NCBI GenBank assembly: GCA_014380985.1
Contig: JACMIU010000202.1
Coordinates: 1 to 24,184 of the forward strand
Source: Armatimonadota bacterium
GTDB lineage: Bacteria; Armatimonadota; Armatimonadia; Armatimonadales; Armatimonadaceae
Reading direction: 5' to 3'
DNA: 24,184 nucleotides
In this document: piece after piece, positions 14,159-21,093 of the stretch
Layout of the letters: each line of letters opens with the position of its first letter
Position numbering within the stretch: the stretch's first letter is position 1
Translations under genes and position numbers: made by a program
Notes under the pieces: model-generated
The model's database searches: none
Seen by the model: the letters and a program-made list of their open reading frames with translations, nothing else
Told to the model about the DNA's origin: nothing

Positions 14159-16037
14159 GTCCCCACATCTGAGCGAAACACAAACCCAAATCCTGACGCG
14201 AATCGCGGGCGGCGCACCGCTTGCCGAAACGCTGGACGAACTCACCCACCGCCTACAAAGCGCGTCGCCAACGCACCGCGTCGCGTTTTTGACCGTGCGG
14301 AAGGACGCTATCAACCCGTTACGCCTACGGGTTTCCCATGCGCCGGACAAGGAAAGCGCGTTCGCAGTCGCCGTGGAAAGTGTAGTAAACGTCGAATCGC
14401 TGCTGTACAAGGTTGTTTTCGCCGGACAAACGGAGTTGGTTGCCCGCGCCGAGCAAAGCCGGGTGCCGGAAATCCGGTTCGATGATGCCGAAGCGGTTTA
14501 TCTCGCGCCGCTTACCGATTCGCGTAGCGACGCGAATATAGGCGTTTGCGTACTGTTTCTGCCGCGAGGGGAGGAGCCGACACCGGAGGAGAACGATTTA
14601 CTGTCGCTCGCGGCATCGCTCGCCGGGCTTGCTTTAAGCCGCGATCTTTTGGAACAGGAGCGCAAACGCGGCGAAGAAGCCCTTTCGGCGTCGCTGACCG
14701 CCTTGCGGCTCCAGACGCTCACCGACCCCCTGACCGGTTTGCCGAACCGCCGCCAGTTTTTGCAAAGTCTGACCGACACCATCGGTTGCGCCCATAATGG
14801 TATAAAGGGCGGAACCCCGTGCCGCCCCGCCGTGCTGTTCGTAGATTTAGACCGCTTCAAACTGATTAACGACACGCTTGGACACGCCGCCGGGGACACG
14901 CTTCTGCTCGAAATCTCGTCGCGCTTTTCGCAAGTAGTGGGAGCCGACGATGTGGTTGCCCGGCTCGGCGGCGACGAGTTTGTGATTCTGCTTCGCCACG
15001 CGGACGCGGACGCGGCACGGCAAGCGGCGACACGCCTTCGCATCGTCGCCGCGAAACCCGTGGTGATTCACGCGCAAGAAGCGTATGTTGCCGCGAGTAT
15101 CGGTATCGCCCTATGGAACGCGGACGCCTTTTGTTCCGCCGAAACCCTGCTACAAAACGCCGATACGGCGATGTACCACGCGAAAAAAGAAGGTGGCAGC
15201 GGATTCGCCATTTTCACCGAAGCGATGGGCGACGTGGTGATGCACCGCGCTTCTTTGGAGTCTGATCTGCGCCGCGCCCTGTCCCGAAACGAACTGTTTC
15301 TGCACTTCCAGCCGCAATTCGATTTGCTGACCGGGCGCGTTATCGGCGCGGAAGCGTTGGCACGGTGGAATCATCCCCGGCGCGGCGAAATCACGCCCGC
15401 CGAGTTTGTGCCGATTGCCGAGGAATCGGGCTTAATCGAGCCGATGGGCGAATGGATTTTGCGCGAAGCGTGTCGGCAGGGCGCAGTATGGCAAAACCTG
15501 CCCCGCCCCCTTAGAGTCGCGGTCAACCTGTCGGCGCGGCAGTTCGCGCCGCGCAACGAACTCGCCAAGCAAGTCGAACGAGTGCTTGCCGAAACCGGCT
15601 TCCGCCCGTCGCTCCTTGACCTTGAAATCACCGAAAGCGTTCTGCTGACGAAAAACGTGCCGGTGACGGAAACATTAGCGGCGATGAAAAAACTGGGGGC
15701 GCGACTGCTCCTCGACGATTTCGGAACCGGCTACGGCTCGCTAATCTACCTGCGGCAGTTTCCGATTGAAGTCCTGAAAGTGGACTCGTCGTTTGTGCAA
15801 GGCGTTTCGCTGAGCAAGGAAGACGCCGCCATTGTTCGCGCCGTGATTGACCTTGCCCATGCGCTTGGGATGCGCGTGGTCGCCGAAGGCGTGGAAACCG
15901 AGGAGCAGTTAGCCGAACTGACCCGGCTCGGTTGCGATGCATTGCAGGGTTTCCTGCTCGGTCGCCCCGTCCCTGCCGCAGAAATACCGCGCTTTTTCGA
16001 TGTCAAATGGGGAACCGCGCCGCCGTTCAACCGTTGA
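14157..16037 (+). CDS. Bifunctional GGDEF-EAL cyclic-di-GMP protein with N-terminal GAF-like domain
   Basis: A 626-residue soluble protein. Residues about 1-165 look like a GAF-type sensor, followed by a short coiled linker. The GGDEF domain (about 185-355) begins LTDPLTGLPNRRQF and has FVDLDRFKLIND and an intact RLGGDEFVILL (Gly271-Phe275), so diguanylate cyclase activity is possible; the inhibitory RxxD site is absent (GADD at 262-265). The EAL domain (about 365-615) keeps EAL (399-401), NLSARQ, EITES, DDFGTGYGSL, LKVDSSF, EGVET and LQGFLLGRP, so phosphodiesterase activity is also expected. No membrane helix was seen. The photolyase FAD-half gene starts 14 bases after the stop, so light or redox signalling and c-di-GMP turnover may be co-expressed. 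No clear ribosome site precedes the ATG. Confidence 0.93.
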   Translation: MSPHLSETQTQILTRIAGGAPLAETLDELTHRLQSASPTHRVAFLTVRKDAINPLRLRVSHAPDKESAFAVAVESVVNVESLLYKVVFAGQTELVARAEQSRVPEIRFDDAEAVYLAPLTDSRSDANIGVCVLFLPRGEEPTPEENDLLSLAASLAGLALSRDLLEQERKRGEEALSASLTALRLQTLTDPLTGLPNRRQFLQSLTDTIGCAHNGIKGGTPCRPAVLFVDLDRFKLINDTLGHAAGDTLLLEISSRFSQVVGADDVVARLGGDEFVILLRHADADAARQAATRLRIVAAKPVVIHAQEAYVAASIGIALWNADAFCSAETLLQNADTAMYHAKKEGGSGFAIFTEAMGDVVMHRASLESDLRRALSRNELFLHFQPQFDLLTGRVIGAEALARWNHPRRGEITPAEFVPIAEESGLIEPMGEWILREACRQGAVWQNLPRPLRVAVNLSARQFAPRNELAKQVERVLAETGFRPSLLDLEITESVLLTKNVPVTETLAAMKKLGARLLLDDFGTGYGSLIYLRQFPIEVLKVDSSFVQGVSLSKEDAAIVRAVIDLAHALGMRVVAEGVETEEQLAELTRLGCDALQGFLLGRPVPAAEIPRFFDVKWGTAPPFNR

Positions 16038-16051
16038 ACCGGTTTGTGGAA

Positions 16052-16939
16052 ATGAAACAACTGCGCGGCAATCGCGCCGAAACGGCTGCGTACCTCGCCG
16101 AAGCGTTCGCCGGACTGTACGCGGGCGCACCGACCCCGTCGCCGCTACTCGAAGGCGGGCGCACGGCGGGTTTGCAACGGTTGCGCGTGTTCAATGTCGA
16201 ACGCTACGACCGTGACCGCAACGATGTCGGCACGAAAGCGGGCGCGTCCCTGATGGCTCCCTACCTGCGCCACGGTTGCGTTACACTCGGCGAGGCGAAG
16301 GCAGACGCGGTAGGTAAAATCGGCGCGGACGCGGCGACCAAATGGATACAGGAACTCGGCTGGCGGCAGTTCTGGCAACTCCAGTATGAGCGCGACGGTT
16401 CGCGCATCTTCGAGCCGATGGAGCAACCGAAGGTTCCTCTGTCGGAGGGTGACGAGAACACGCCCGTGCCGGATGATGTTCTCGCGGCAAACACCGGCTT
16501 GAACTGCATGGATATTTCGCTTCGCTCGCTGTATGAAACCGGCTATATGTTCAATCATGCCCGGATGTGGTTCGCGGCGTGGTACGTCCACTTCCGCAAA
16601 GAGCCGTGGCAAGCCGGGGCGAAACTGTTGTATCGTTATCTTTTGTGCGGTGATCCGGCATCGAACACGCTGTCGTGGCAATGGGTAGCCTCTACCTTTT
16701 CGCACAAGCCGTATTTTTTCAACCGGGGCAACGTCGAAAAGTATAGCCGTGACCCCGACGGTAGCACGTATTGCACGACCTGCCCGGCGGCGTACTCGAA
16801 CACCTGCCCGTTCGACGCCTCGTATGAAACGCTCGGACGCCGTTTGTTCGGCGATTACTATCAAGGAGACAGCAGAAATGGCGGCAACACCGGCAAACGC
16901 GGTGATATGGCTTCACGGCGATCATCTTTCCGCCGATAA
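16052..16939 (+). CDS. Photolyase/cryptochrome FAD-binding half (stand-alone C-terminal domain)
   Basis: A 295-residue protein from MKQLRGNRAETAAYLAE; an earlier ATG at 16007 would overlap the EAL stop. It covers only the helical FAD domain of photolyases: LMAPYLRHG, ELGWRQFWQLQYER, TGLNCMDISLRSLYETGYMFNHARMWFAAWYVHF, GDPASNTLSWQWVAS and FNRGNVEKYS. The Asn in DPASN and the HARMW region line the flavin pocket in relatives. Cys152, Cys241, Cys244 and Cys252 (YCTTCPAAYSNTCPFDASYE) resemble the cysteines that hold a [4Fe-4S] cluster in bacterial Fe-S photolyases. The tail after residue about 270 overlaps the next gene by 62 bases. Similar stand-alone proteins, as I recall, occur in Cyanobacteria as FAD-binding domain proteins. 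Confidence 0.87.
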   Translation: MKQLRGNRAETAAYLAEAFAGLYAGAPTPSPLLEGGRTAGLQRLRVFNVERYDRDRNDVGTKAGASLMAPYLRHGCVTLGEAKADAVGKIGADAATKWIQELGWRQFWQLQYERDGSRIFEPMEQPKVPLSEGDENTPVPDDVLAANTGLNCMDISLRSLYETGYMFNHARMWFAAWYVHFRKEPWQAGAKLLYRYLLCGDPASNTLSWQWVASTFSHKPYFFNRGNVEKYSRDPDGSTYCTTCPAAYSNTCPFDASYETLGRRLFGDYYQGDSRNGGNTGKRGDMASRRSSFRR

Positions 16940-17336
16940 CCCGGCGATGCGGGCGTTCCCCGGCGCGCCGGTGGTGTTCGTGTTTGACGAAGATTTCCTG
17001 CGTACCCTGCAGTTCGGCTTCGGTCGGCTCGCGTTTATCTACGAGTCGGTGATGGACGTGTTCGCGGCGCGGGCAGAGGGTTCGTGTAGCGTTCGGCGCG
17101 GCGTGGTGCTGGAGGAGGTTATCGCCTTTGCCCGCGATCGCGGCGCGACGCGCATTATCACCACGCAAACCGTGGGCGACCGCTTCGCCGGTTACGTCGC
17201 CGAACTCGAAAACGCCGGGTTTACGGTTCGCGCTTTGGACGTTCCCGAACTGGTCGCCTACCCCAACGCGGCACGTGCGCCGAAACGTTTCAGCGCGTGG
17301 TGGCGCGAGGTGGAAGGGGAGGCACTCGCGCCGTAG
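16878..17336 (+). CDS. Photolyase/cryptochrome alpha/beta half (stand-alone N-terminal domain)
   Basis: A 152-residue protein starting MAATPANAVIWLHGDHLSAD. It has the Rossmann-like fold pattern of the photolyase N-terminal domain: a first strand VIWLHGDHLSADNPAM, PVVFVFDED, LAFIYESVMDVFAA, VVLEEVIAFARDRGATRIITTQ, and ends KRFSAWWREVEGE. This domain normally precedes the FAD domain in one chain and can bind an antenna chromophore. Here it is encoded after the FAD half, in another frame, with AAGGAG nine bases before its ATG and the start inside the upstream gene. The overlap implies translational coupling and near-equal synthesis, as expected for a heterodimer. Confidence 0.8.
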   Translation: MAATPANAVIWLHGDHLSADNPAMRAFPGAPVVFVFDEDFLRTLQFGFGRLAFIYESVMDVFAARAEGSCSVRRGVVLEEVIAFARDRGATRIITTQTVGDRFAGYVAELENAGFTVRALDVPELVAYPNAARAPKRFSAWWREVEGEALAP

Positions 17337-17434
17337 TAATTGCGCCCCCAAAAGTTGGGTGAAAAAACTCACACAAAAACGATGACACAAAACGCGGTCG
17401 GGATTCGTCTTAACAACAGAAAGCCGAACCAACG

Positions 17435-17557
17435 ATGTTACCGCCCGTACCCACCCGCCGATTCGCCCGCCGCCCCCGCTACCTGCTTCTCGTTCTTTGG
17501 GCGGCGACGGTGGCGGGGATTCTCGCCGCGATGCGCTTCACCGCGTTCGTGCCGTAG
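17435..17557 (+). CDS. Possible 40-residue single-helix membrane peptide
   Basis: In the 230-base gap after the photolyase genes there is an ATG frame encoding MLPPVPTRRFARRPRYLLLV, then a hydrophobic stretch ending FTAFVP. An arginine-rich segment precedes one transmembrane helix (LLLVLWAATVAGILAAM), which follows the positive-inside rule. No strong ribosome site was found (AGAAAG is about 14 bases upstream). The rest of the gap shows nothing recognisable. Confidence 0.4.
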   Translation: MLPPVPTRRFARRPRYLLLVLWAATVAGILAAMRFTAFVP

Positions 17558-17566
17558 CCGCGCCGC

Positions 17567-18313
17567 CTACTTCGGAGCCGTGATTGGCTTGACATACAGG
17601 ATGTAGGCGATTTGCCGCCCCTGCCATTCGCCCGGTATCTTGCCCGCCCCCAGTGCCGCGATGAACGCGGTTTCATCGGCGAAGGTAACACCGACAACGC
17701 GCACTTTTTCGTTCGCGGTCGGTAGCGGCATAAAGGCTTCGAGTCCCACGGTGCTTTCTTTTTTGGTCATCCAGCCGAGCGTCGCCAGCAGGGTTTGCTT
17801 CGCGGGGTCGTGCATTCGGGCGGTCAGGGCGACGGCGATTGTTTCGCCGTGGCTATCCGTGACCACGAAGCGCGACGCCTCGTTGGACGTCAGCGTCAGC
17901 GTTTTAGTCGCCACGGGGTTTGCGTAGCGTTCGCCGTTCGCGGCGAACTGTGTGCGCTCGATAATGACTTGATACGTCGCCTTTTTGGGCTTCACATCCA
18001 CGAGCGACACCAGCGTTTTCAGCGCGGCGATACCGTCCGCCGTGCCTAAAACGAGCAACGCCTTCGGCTTCTTCGGGTCTACCTTTATCTGCTTTACACC
18101 GGTAGTCATCGGCGCGGCGTTGAGCGTTTTCGCCAGCGTCGCCGCGTCCGCGAAGCGAAGCGGGATTTCCTCCAGATACTTCGGCGCGAACGTTTTTGCT
18201 TTTGTGGGGACCGGCGCGGGCGGGGTTTGGCGCGGCGCGGCGAAGCCGGGAGCGACAAACAGCCATGCCGCCACACCGGCGGCGATACTACGTTTCACGG
18301 GGACGGTTTTCAT
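17567..18313 (-). CDS. Exported protein with secretin-N (NolW-like) domain
   Basis: A 248-residue protein with a signal peptide (residues 1-26, FAA/P). The segment from about residue 46 reads YLEEIPLRFADAATLAKTLNAA, then IKVDPKKPKALLVLGTADGIAALKTLVSLVDVKPKK, the beta-alpha-beta pattern of the short secretin N domain (V.L.y..A..l...L, then N.l.v.g....i..i...i..lD). No secretin beta-barrel follows; the remaining 120 residues form a beta-rich domain (YQVIIERTQFAANGERYANPVATK). It may be a periplasmic adaptor of a secretion or pilus system, or a free-standing domain with another role. It is divergent from the beta-barrel-like gene at 18450. Confidence 0.68.
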   Translation of the reverse strand: MKTVPVKRSIAAGVAAWLFVAPGFAAPRQTPPAPVPTKAKTFAPKYLEEIPLRFADAATLAKTLNAAPMTTGVKQIKVDPKKPKALLVLGTADGIAALKTLVSLVDVKPKKATYQVIIERTQFAANGERYANPVATKTLTLTSNEASRFVVTDSHGETIAVALTARMHDPAKQTLLATLGWMTKKESTVGLEAFMPLPTANEKVRVVGVTFADETAFIAALGAGKIPGEWQGRQIAYILYVKPITAPK

Positions 18314-18360
18314 GATGCTGTATTTTTGTTTTTTGTGAAACGAAATCCTTCTTTTGCGGG

Positions 18361-18366
18361 TATAAT
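18361..18366 (+). promoter_or_regulatory. Candidate -10 box (TATAAT) in the 17567/18450 divergent gap
   Basis: TATAAT lies 84 bases before the ATG at 18450. No matching -35 at normal spacing was found. The 136-base gap between the divergent genes shows no other recognisable element, and no ribosome site is obvious before the ATG. Confidence 0.35.
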
Positions 18367-18449
18367 GTTAGCAGAAGGCAAGCGACGGGGAAACTTTTCT
18401 TTTCGTCCGTTGTCACAGAAAATGTATTCGGCGCGTGTAGGTCAATCGT

Positions 18450-20408
18450 ATGACAAAACAAAAACAGCATCAAATCGGTCATTTAAGCGTAATTTTGCCG
18501 CTCGTTGCTACGGGCGTGGCACTGCTTGCCCTGCCGGTTGCCCCCTCGCACGCGCAAGGGACGACCGCGCCGACCAACATCGTGCCGCTCCCGACATCAA
18601 GCGATATGTTTCGCGGGCAGGACAAGCCCGGTCCCTACCAACTAACGTGGAAAAAACTGCCGCCCCGCGAGTCTTTCGCGCCGGTCGTGGTGGTGGACGA
18701 CAAAACCCTTTCCGCCGACGCCTACGAGTGGAACGCCGAAAAAGGCACGATTACCTTTAACGAACCGCTCAAAGCCGTTTCGATGGCGCGAATCGTGTTC
18801 TCCTACGATCCCGACTCGTCGGAGCGCAACGCTTCGCCCGCGTCCGCCCCGATAACCGTTCCCCTGCTCCGCGCCGGTTCGACGCAACTGCAACTCACCG
18901 CGCTAACTGGCACGGGGACGCAAGCCAGTGGCGAAGACGCGCTTCTCGTTTGGGGACTTTCCGGCGCACCGACCAGAGCCATGGGCGGAACCATCACCAC
19001 GAAAGCCCTGCTCGCGCCCGACGCTTCGCAAAAAGACGGCGACGAAGCCGGAGCGAACCTTTGGGAGCGCGCCGGGCTAAACGTCGGCTACCTGATGGGA
19101 ACCGAAACATCCGGCTTGGAAGCGAAATATGCTCGTGGCGGTCGCTCGTTCGCCCCATTAGTTGGCAAGTCGCTCGGTATGAACGCCGAAGCGGGTGATT
19201 CGCGCTTCCTTGCCGCCCGCTACGCCCTCGCGCCGTGGCTTCGCGCCGAATGGAAGCAAGACACCATGAACTTCGCGGGCGGCGATTCCGCGCAAACGTC
19301 GCAAACGATGCTGTTTCGCATGGGGGGCGTCAAAAACCAACCGGCACTGAACTTCGAGCGCACCGATAACGGTAGCACGAACAAGGACGGCGTTTCTTCC
19401 GGCACACTGCGCGACAAATTGGAACTTCAAGCGAAACTCGGCGGGCAAGTCGCGCTTTCCGGCACGGCGGAGACGGCGAAGAAAACCGACGGAACCGATA
19501 GCGCGGCGGAAAAAACCACGAATCTTGCGCTGTCGGTGTCGGCGGTGAGCAACGACAAATCGCAAAAAGCCGATGTCGCCGTGACCGACGTGAGCAAAAA
19601 CACCGGCAACGCGATCGAAGCGAACAGCGGCGTTTCTGTAACGCTTCAAGCGTCGCCGAGCGTGACCATCGTCGCCGAGCAAACCAAGCAAGCGATTAGC
19701 ACCACGCCGAAGGAAGGCGAGGGCGAAAAATCGCAAAAAGAGCAGATCAAGGCGGAGGCGAAAATCGCCCTCGCGCCGGGCGCGTCGCTTGCAGGCGGCG
19801 TCGCTGTAGACTCGTCGGAAAAATCGGACGCCAAAACCGAACGCCAAGCCACCACCATCAGCGCGAAAATCGGCGAGGGTAAAGCGGTCGAACTGTCGCA
19901 GATCGTGATTTCCCGCGCCGGAACCGCCACCGGCAACGCGACGCTCGATACCACCGACACGCGCCTTCTGCTCCGACCGGTGCGCGGACTAACGTTGTCG
20001 GGCGCGCTCATCAACAACCCGGAAAAAGACGGGCGCATCACGGGCATTAAGCGGCAGGAGCTCGGCATGAAGGCAACCGTGGGCGCACTTGAACTCGGTA
20101 GCGGCTACGCCCTGAGCGAGCTCGGAACGCAGGAAGGCTATCAGACCGGCGAGTTTTCTTTGTCGCTCGGTTTGCGCTTCAATCAATACACCCGCTTTAC
20201 CGGCGAGTACAAAGACGGTTTATTCTGGGGGAACGCGGAAGGCGTGGACACGGCGGCGCGGGGAATGCGCGTGTTCTCGCTCGGACTGACGCACGCCCTC
20301 GGCACAGCGTTTAATTTCTCGCTCGGCGGCAACATGGAGCAGGAAAAAGCCGGGGGCGTCACGCCCGACGATTACAAAGCGAACGCGACGCTCGGCGTCA
20401 AGTTCTAA
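18450..20408 (+). CDS. Exported beta-rich protein, likely outer-membrane beta-barrel
   Basis: A 652-residue protein with a signal peptide (residues 1-35, SHA/Q). Residues about 40-135 form a compact beta domain (WKKLPPRESFAPVVVVDDKTLSADAYEWNAEKGTITF). The rest is made of alternating amphipathic strands rich in Thr, Ser, Gly and Ala with turn-like Asp/Asn/Lys loops, for example KLELQAKLGGQVALSGTAETAKK, repeated in style but not in exact sequence. It ends NATLGVKF, with the C-terminal Phe that BAM-type assembly machinery recognises. This supports an outer-membrane barrel and hence a diderm cell. Ligand and function are unknown. A divergent secretin-N-like exported protein is its neighbour. Confidence 0.72.
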   Translation: MTKQKQHQIGHLSVILPLVATGVALLALPVAPSHAQGTTAPTNIVPLPTSSDMFRGQDKPGPYQLTWKKLPPRESFAPVVVVDDKTLSADAYEWNAEKGTITFNEPLKAVSMARIVFSYDPDSSERNASPASAPITVPLLRAGSTQLQLTALTGTGTQASGEDALLVWGLSGAPTRAMGGTITTKALLAPDASQKDGDEAGANLWERAGLNVGYLMGTETSGLEAKYARGGRSFAPLVGKSLGMNAEAGDSRFLAARYALAPWLRAEWKQDTMNFAGGDSAQTSQTMLFRMGGVKNQPALNFERTDNGSTNKDGVSSGTLRDKLELQAKLGGQVALSGTAETAKKTDGTDSAAEKTTNLALSVSAVSNDKSQKADVAVTDVSKNTGNAIEANSGVSVTLQASPSVTIVAEQTKQAISTTPKEGEGEKSQKEQIKAEAKIALAPGASLAGGVAVDSSEKSDAKTERQATTISAKIGEGKAVELSQIVISRAGTATGNATLDTTDTRLLLRPVRGLTLSGALINNPEKDGRITGIKRQELGMKATVGALELGSGYALSELGTQEGYQTGEFSLSLGLRFNQYTRFTGEYKDGLFWGNAEGVDTAARGMRVFSLGLTHALGTAFNFSLGGNMEQEKAGGVTPDDYKANATLGVKF

Positions 20409-20418
20409 AAGGCTTACT

Positions 20419-20449
20419 GTCTTGCGGGGATGGTACATCCCTGCAAGAC
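20419..20449 (+). terminator. Stem-loop after the beta-barrel-like gene
   Basis: A 14-bp stem (20419-20432 with 20436-20449, one G-U pair) closes a three-base GTA loop 10 bases after the stop. No T-run follows, so it may protect the 3' end or terminate by another route. Confidence 0.6.
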
Positions 20450-20503
20450 AACCGACTGATTCTCACGCGGGGCGGCACGAAAATTGCAACGATGGATTAG
20501 CGT

Positions 20504-21034
20504 ATGAGCGCGAAAGACCGTTGTATGTACTGTATAGCCACCTCACCCTCTCCTATTCCCATGCGTCGTCCGGCAGATGATTTTGCCGTCACACTCGATT
20601 TTGCGGTCTGCGCCGACGCCGTGTTCGACTGGTACAACAACGCCCCTTGCGGTTATCATCTGTTAGACGCGCACGGGCGTTTTCTGCAAATCAACAACAC
20701 CGCGCTTCGCTGGCTCGGTTGCACCCGCGATTCGCTCGTCGGCTTACGTACCTTCCAAGATTTCCTCGCGCCCGATTCGGTCGGAGCGTTTGACCGGTGC
20801 TTCGCCGATCTGCAGAAGCACGGCGCGGTCAGCGAGTGCGAAATACGATTGTGCCGCGCCGACGGCTCACTTCTCGACATATCCCTGAGCGCGACCGCCG
20901 ACTACGACGAAACCGGCGTTTGTGTGCGGTCGCGCTATACGCTCGTTGATATTTCCCGCCAAAAAGCCGTCGAGGCGAAGCTACGTGAGCGCGACACCGC
21001 GATTGCCGGGCTACTTCAAGCCAAGCCCGATTAA
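20504..21034 (+). CDS. PAS-domain protein without output domain
   Basis: A 176-residue protein with one PAS domain at about residues 36-155: FDWYNNAPCGYHLLDAHGRFLQINNTALRWLG, then FQDFLAPDSV, ECEIRLCRADGSLLDISLSATADYDETG and RYTLVDISRQKAVE. A short coiled helix ends the protein (EAKLRERDTAIAGLLQAK), where a kinase or GGDEF domain would usually follow; here the frame stops. It may be a free sensor that partners another protein, or a relic of a larger sensor. The start could also be the ATG at 20561; neither has a strong ribosome site. The 3' end faces the NmrA-like gene. Confidence 0.8.
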   Translation: MSAKDRCMYCIATSPSPIPMRRPADDFAVTLDFAVCADAVFDWYNNAPCGYHLLDAHGRFLQINNTALRWLGCTRDSLVGLRTFQDFLAPDSVGAFDRCFADLQKHGAVSECEIRLCRADGSLLDISLSATADYDETGVCVRSRYTLVDISRQKAVEAKLRERDTAIAGLLQAKPD

Positions 21035-21037
21035 ACC

Positions 21038-21093
21038 CGAATGCTCAAGCCATTAGAATCCGCCTATGGGTTCACTAATGGCTTGAGCATTCG
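21038..21093. repeat. Perfect 19-bp inverted repeat across a stop codon
   Basis: 21038-21056 and 21075-21093 are exact reverse complements, separated by 18 bases. The right arm lies in the last codons (MLKPL) of the minus-strand NmrA-like gene, and its stop (21064-21066) lies in the loop. The left arm starts four bases after the PAS gene stop. The RNA hairpin could serve as a shared terminator for the convergent genes; T-runs are weak. Confidence 0.8.

Noticed and set aside
14123..14410. N-terminal extension of the prepilin-like protein
   Set aside because: The extra residues are antisense to the start of the GGDEF-EAL gene and lie upstream of a good promoter; the ATG at 14122 fits the family better.
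15932..16051. N-terminal extension of the photolyase FAD half
   Set aside because: It overlaps the EAL-domain coding sequence, is Arg/Cys-rich and unlike the family; the ATG at 16052 gives a natural N-terminus.
19158..19847. A 229-residue antisense frame inside the beta-barrel-like gene
   Set aside because: It is Arg-rich with no motif, signal or ribosome site, and the plus-strand frame has a signal peptide and a consistent strand pattern.
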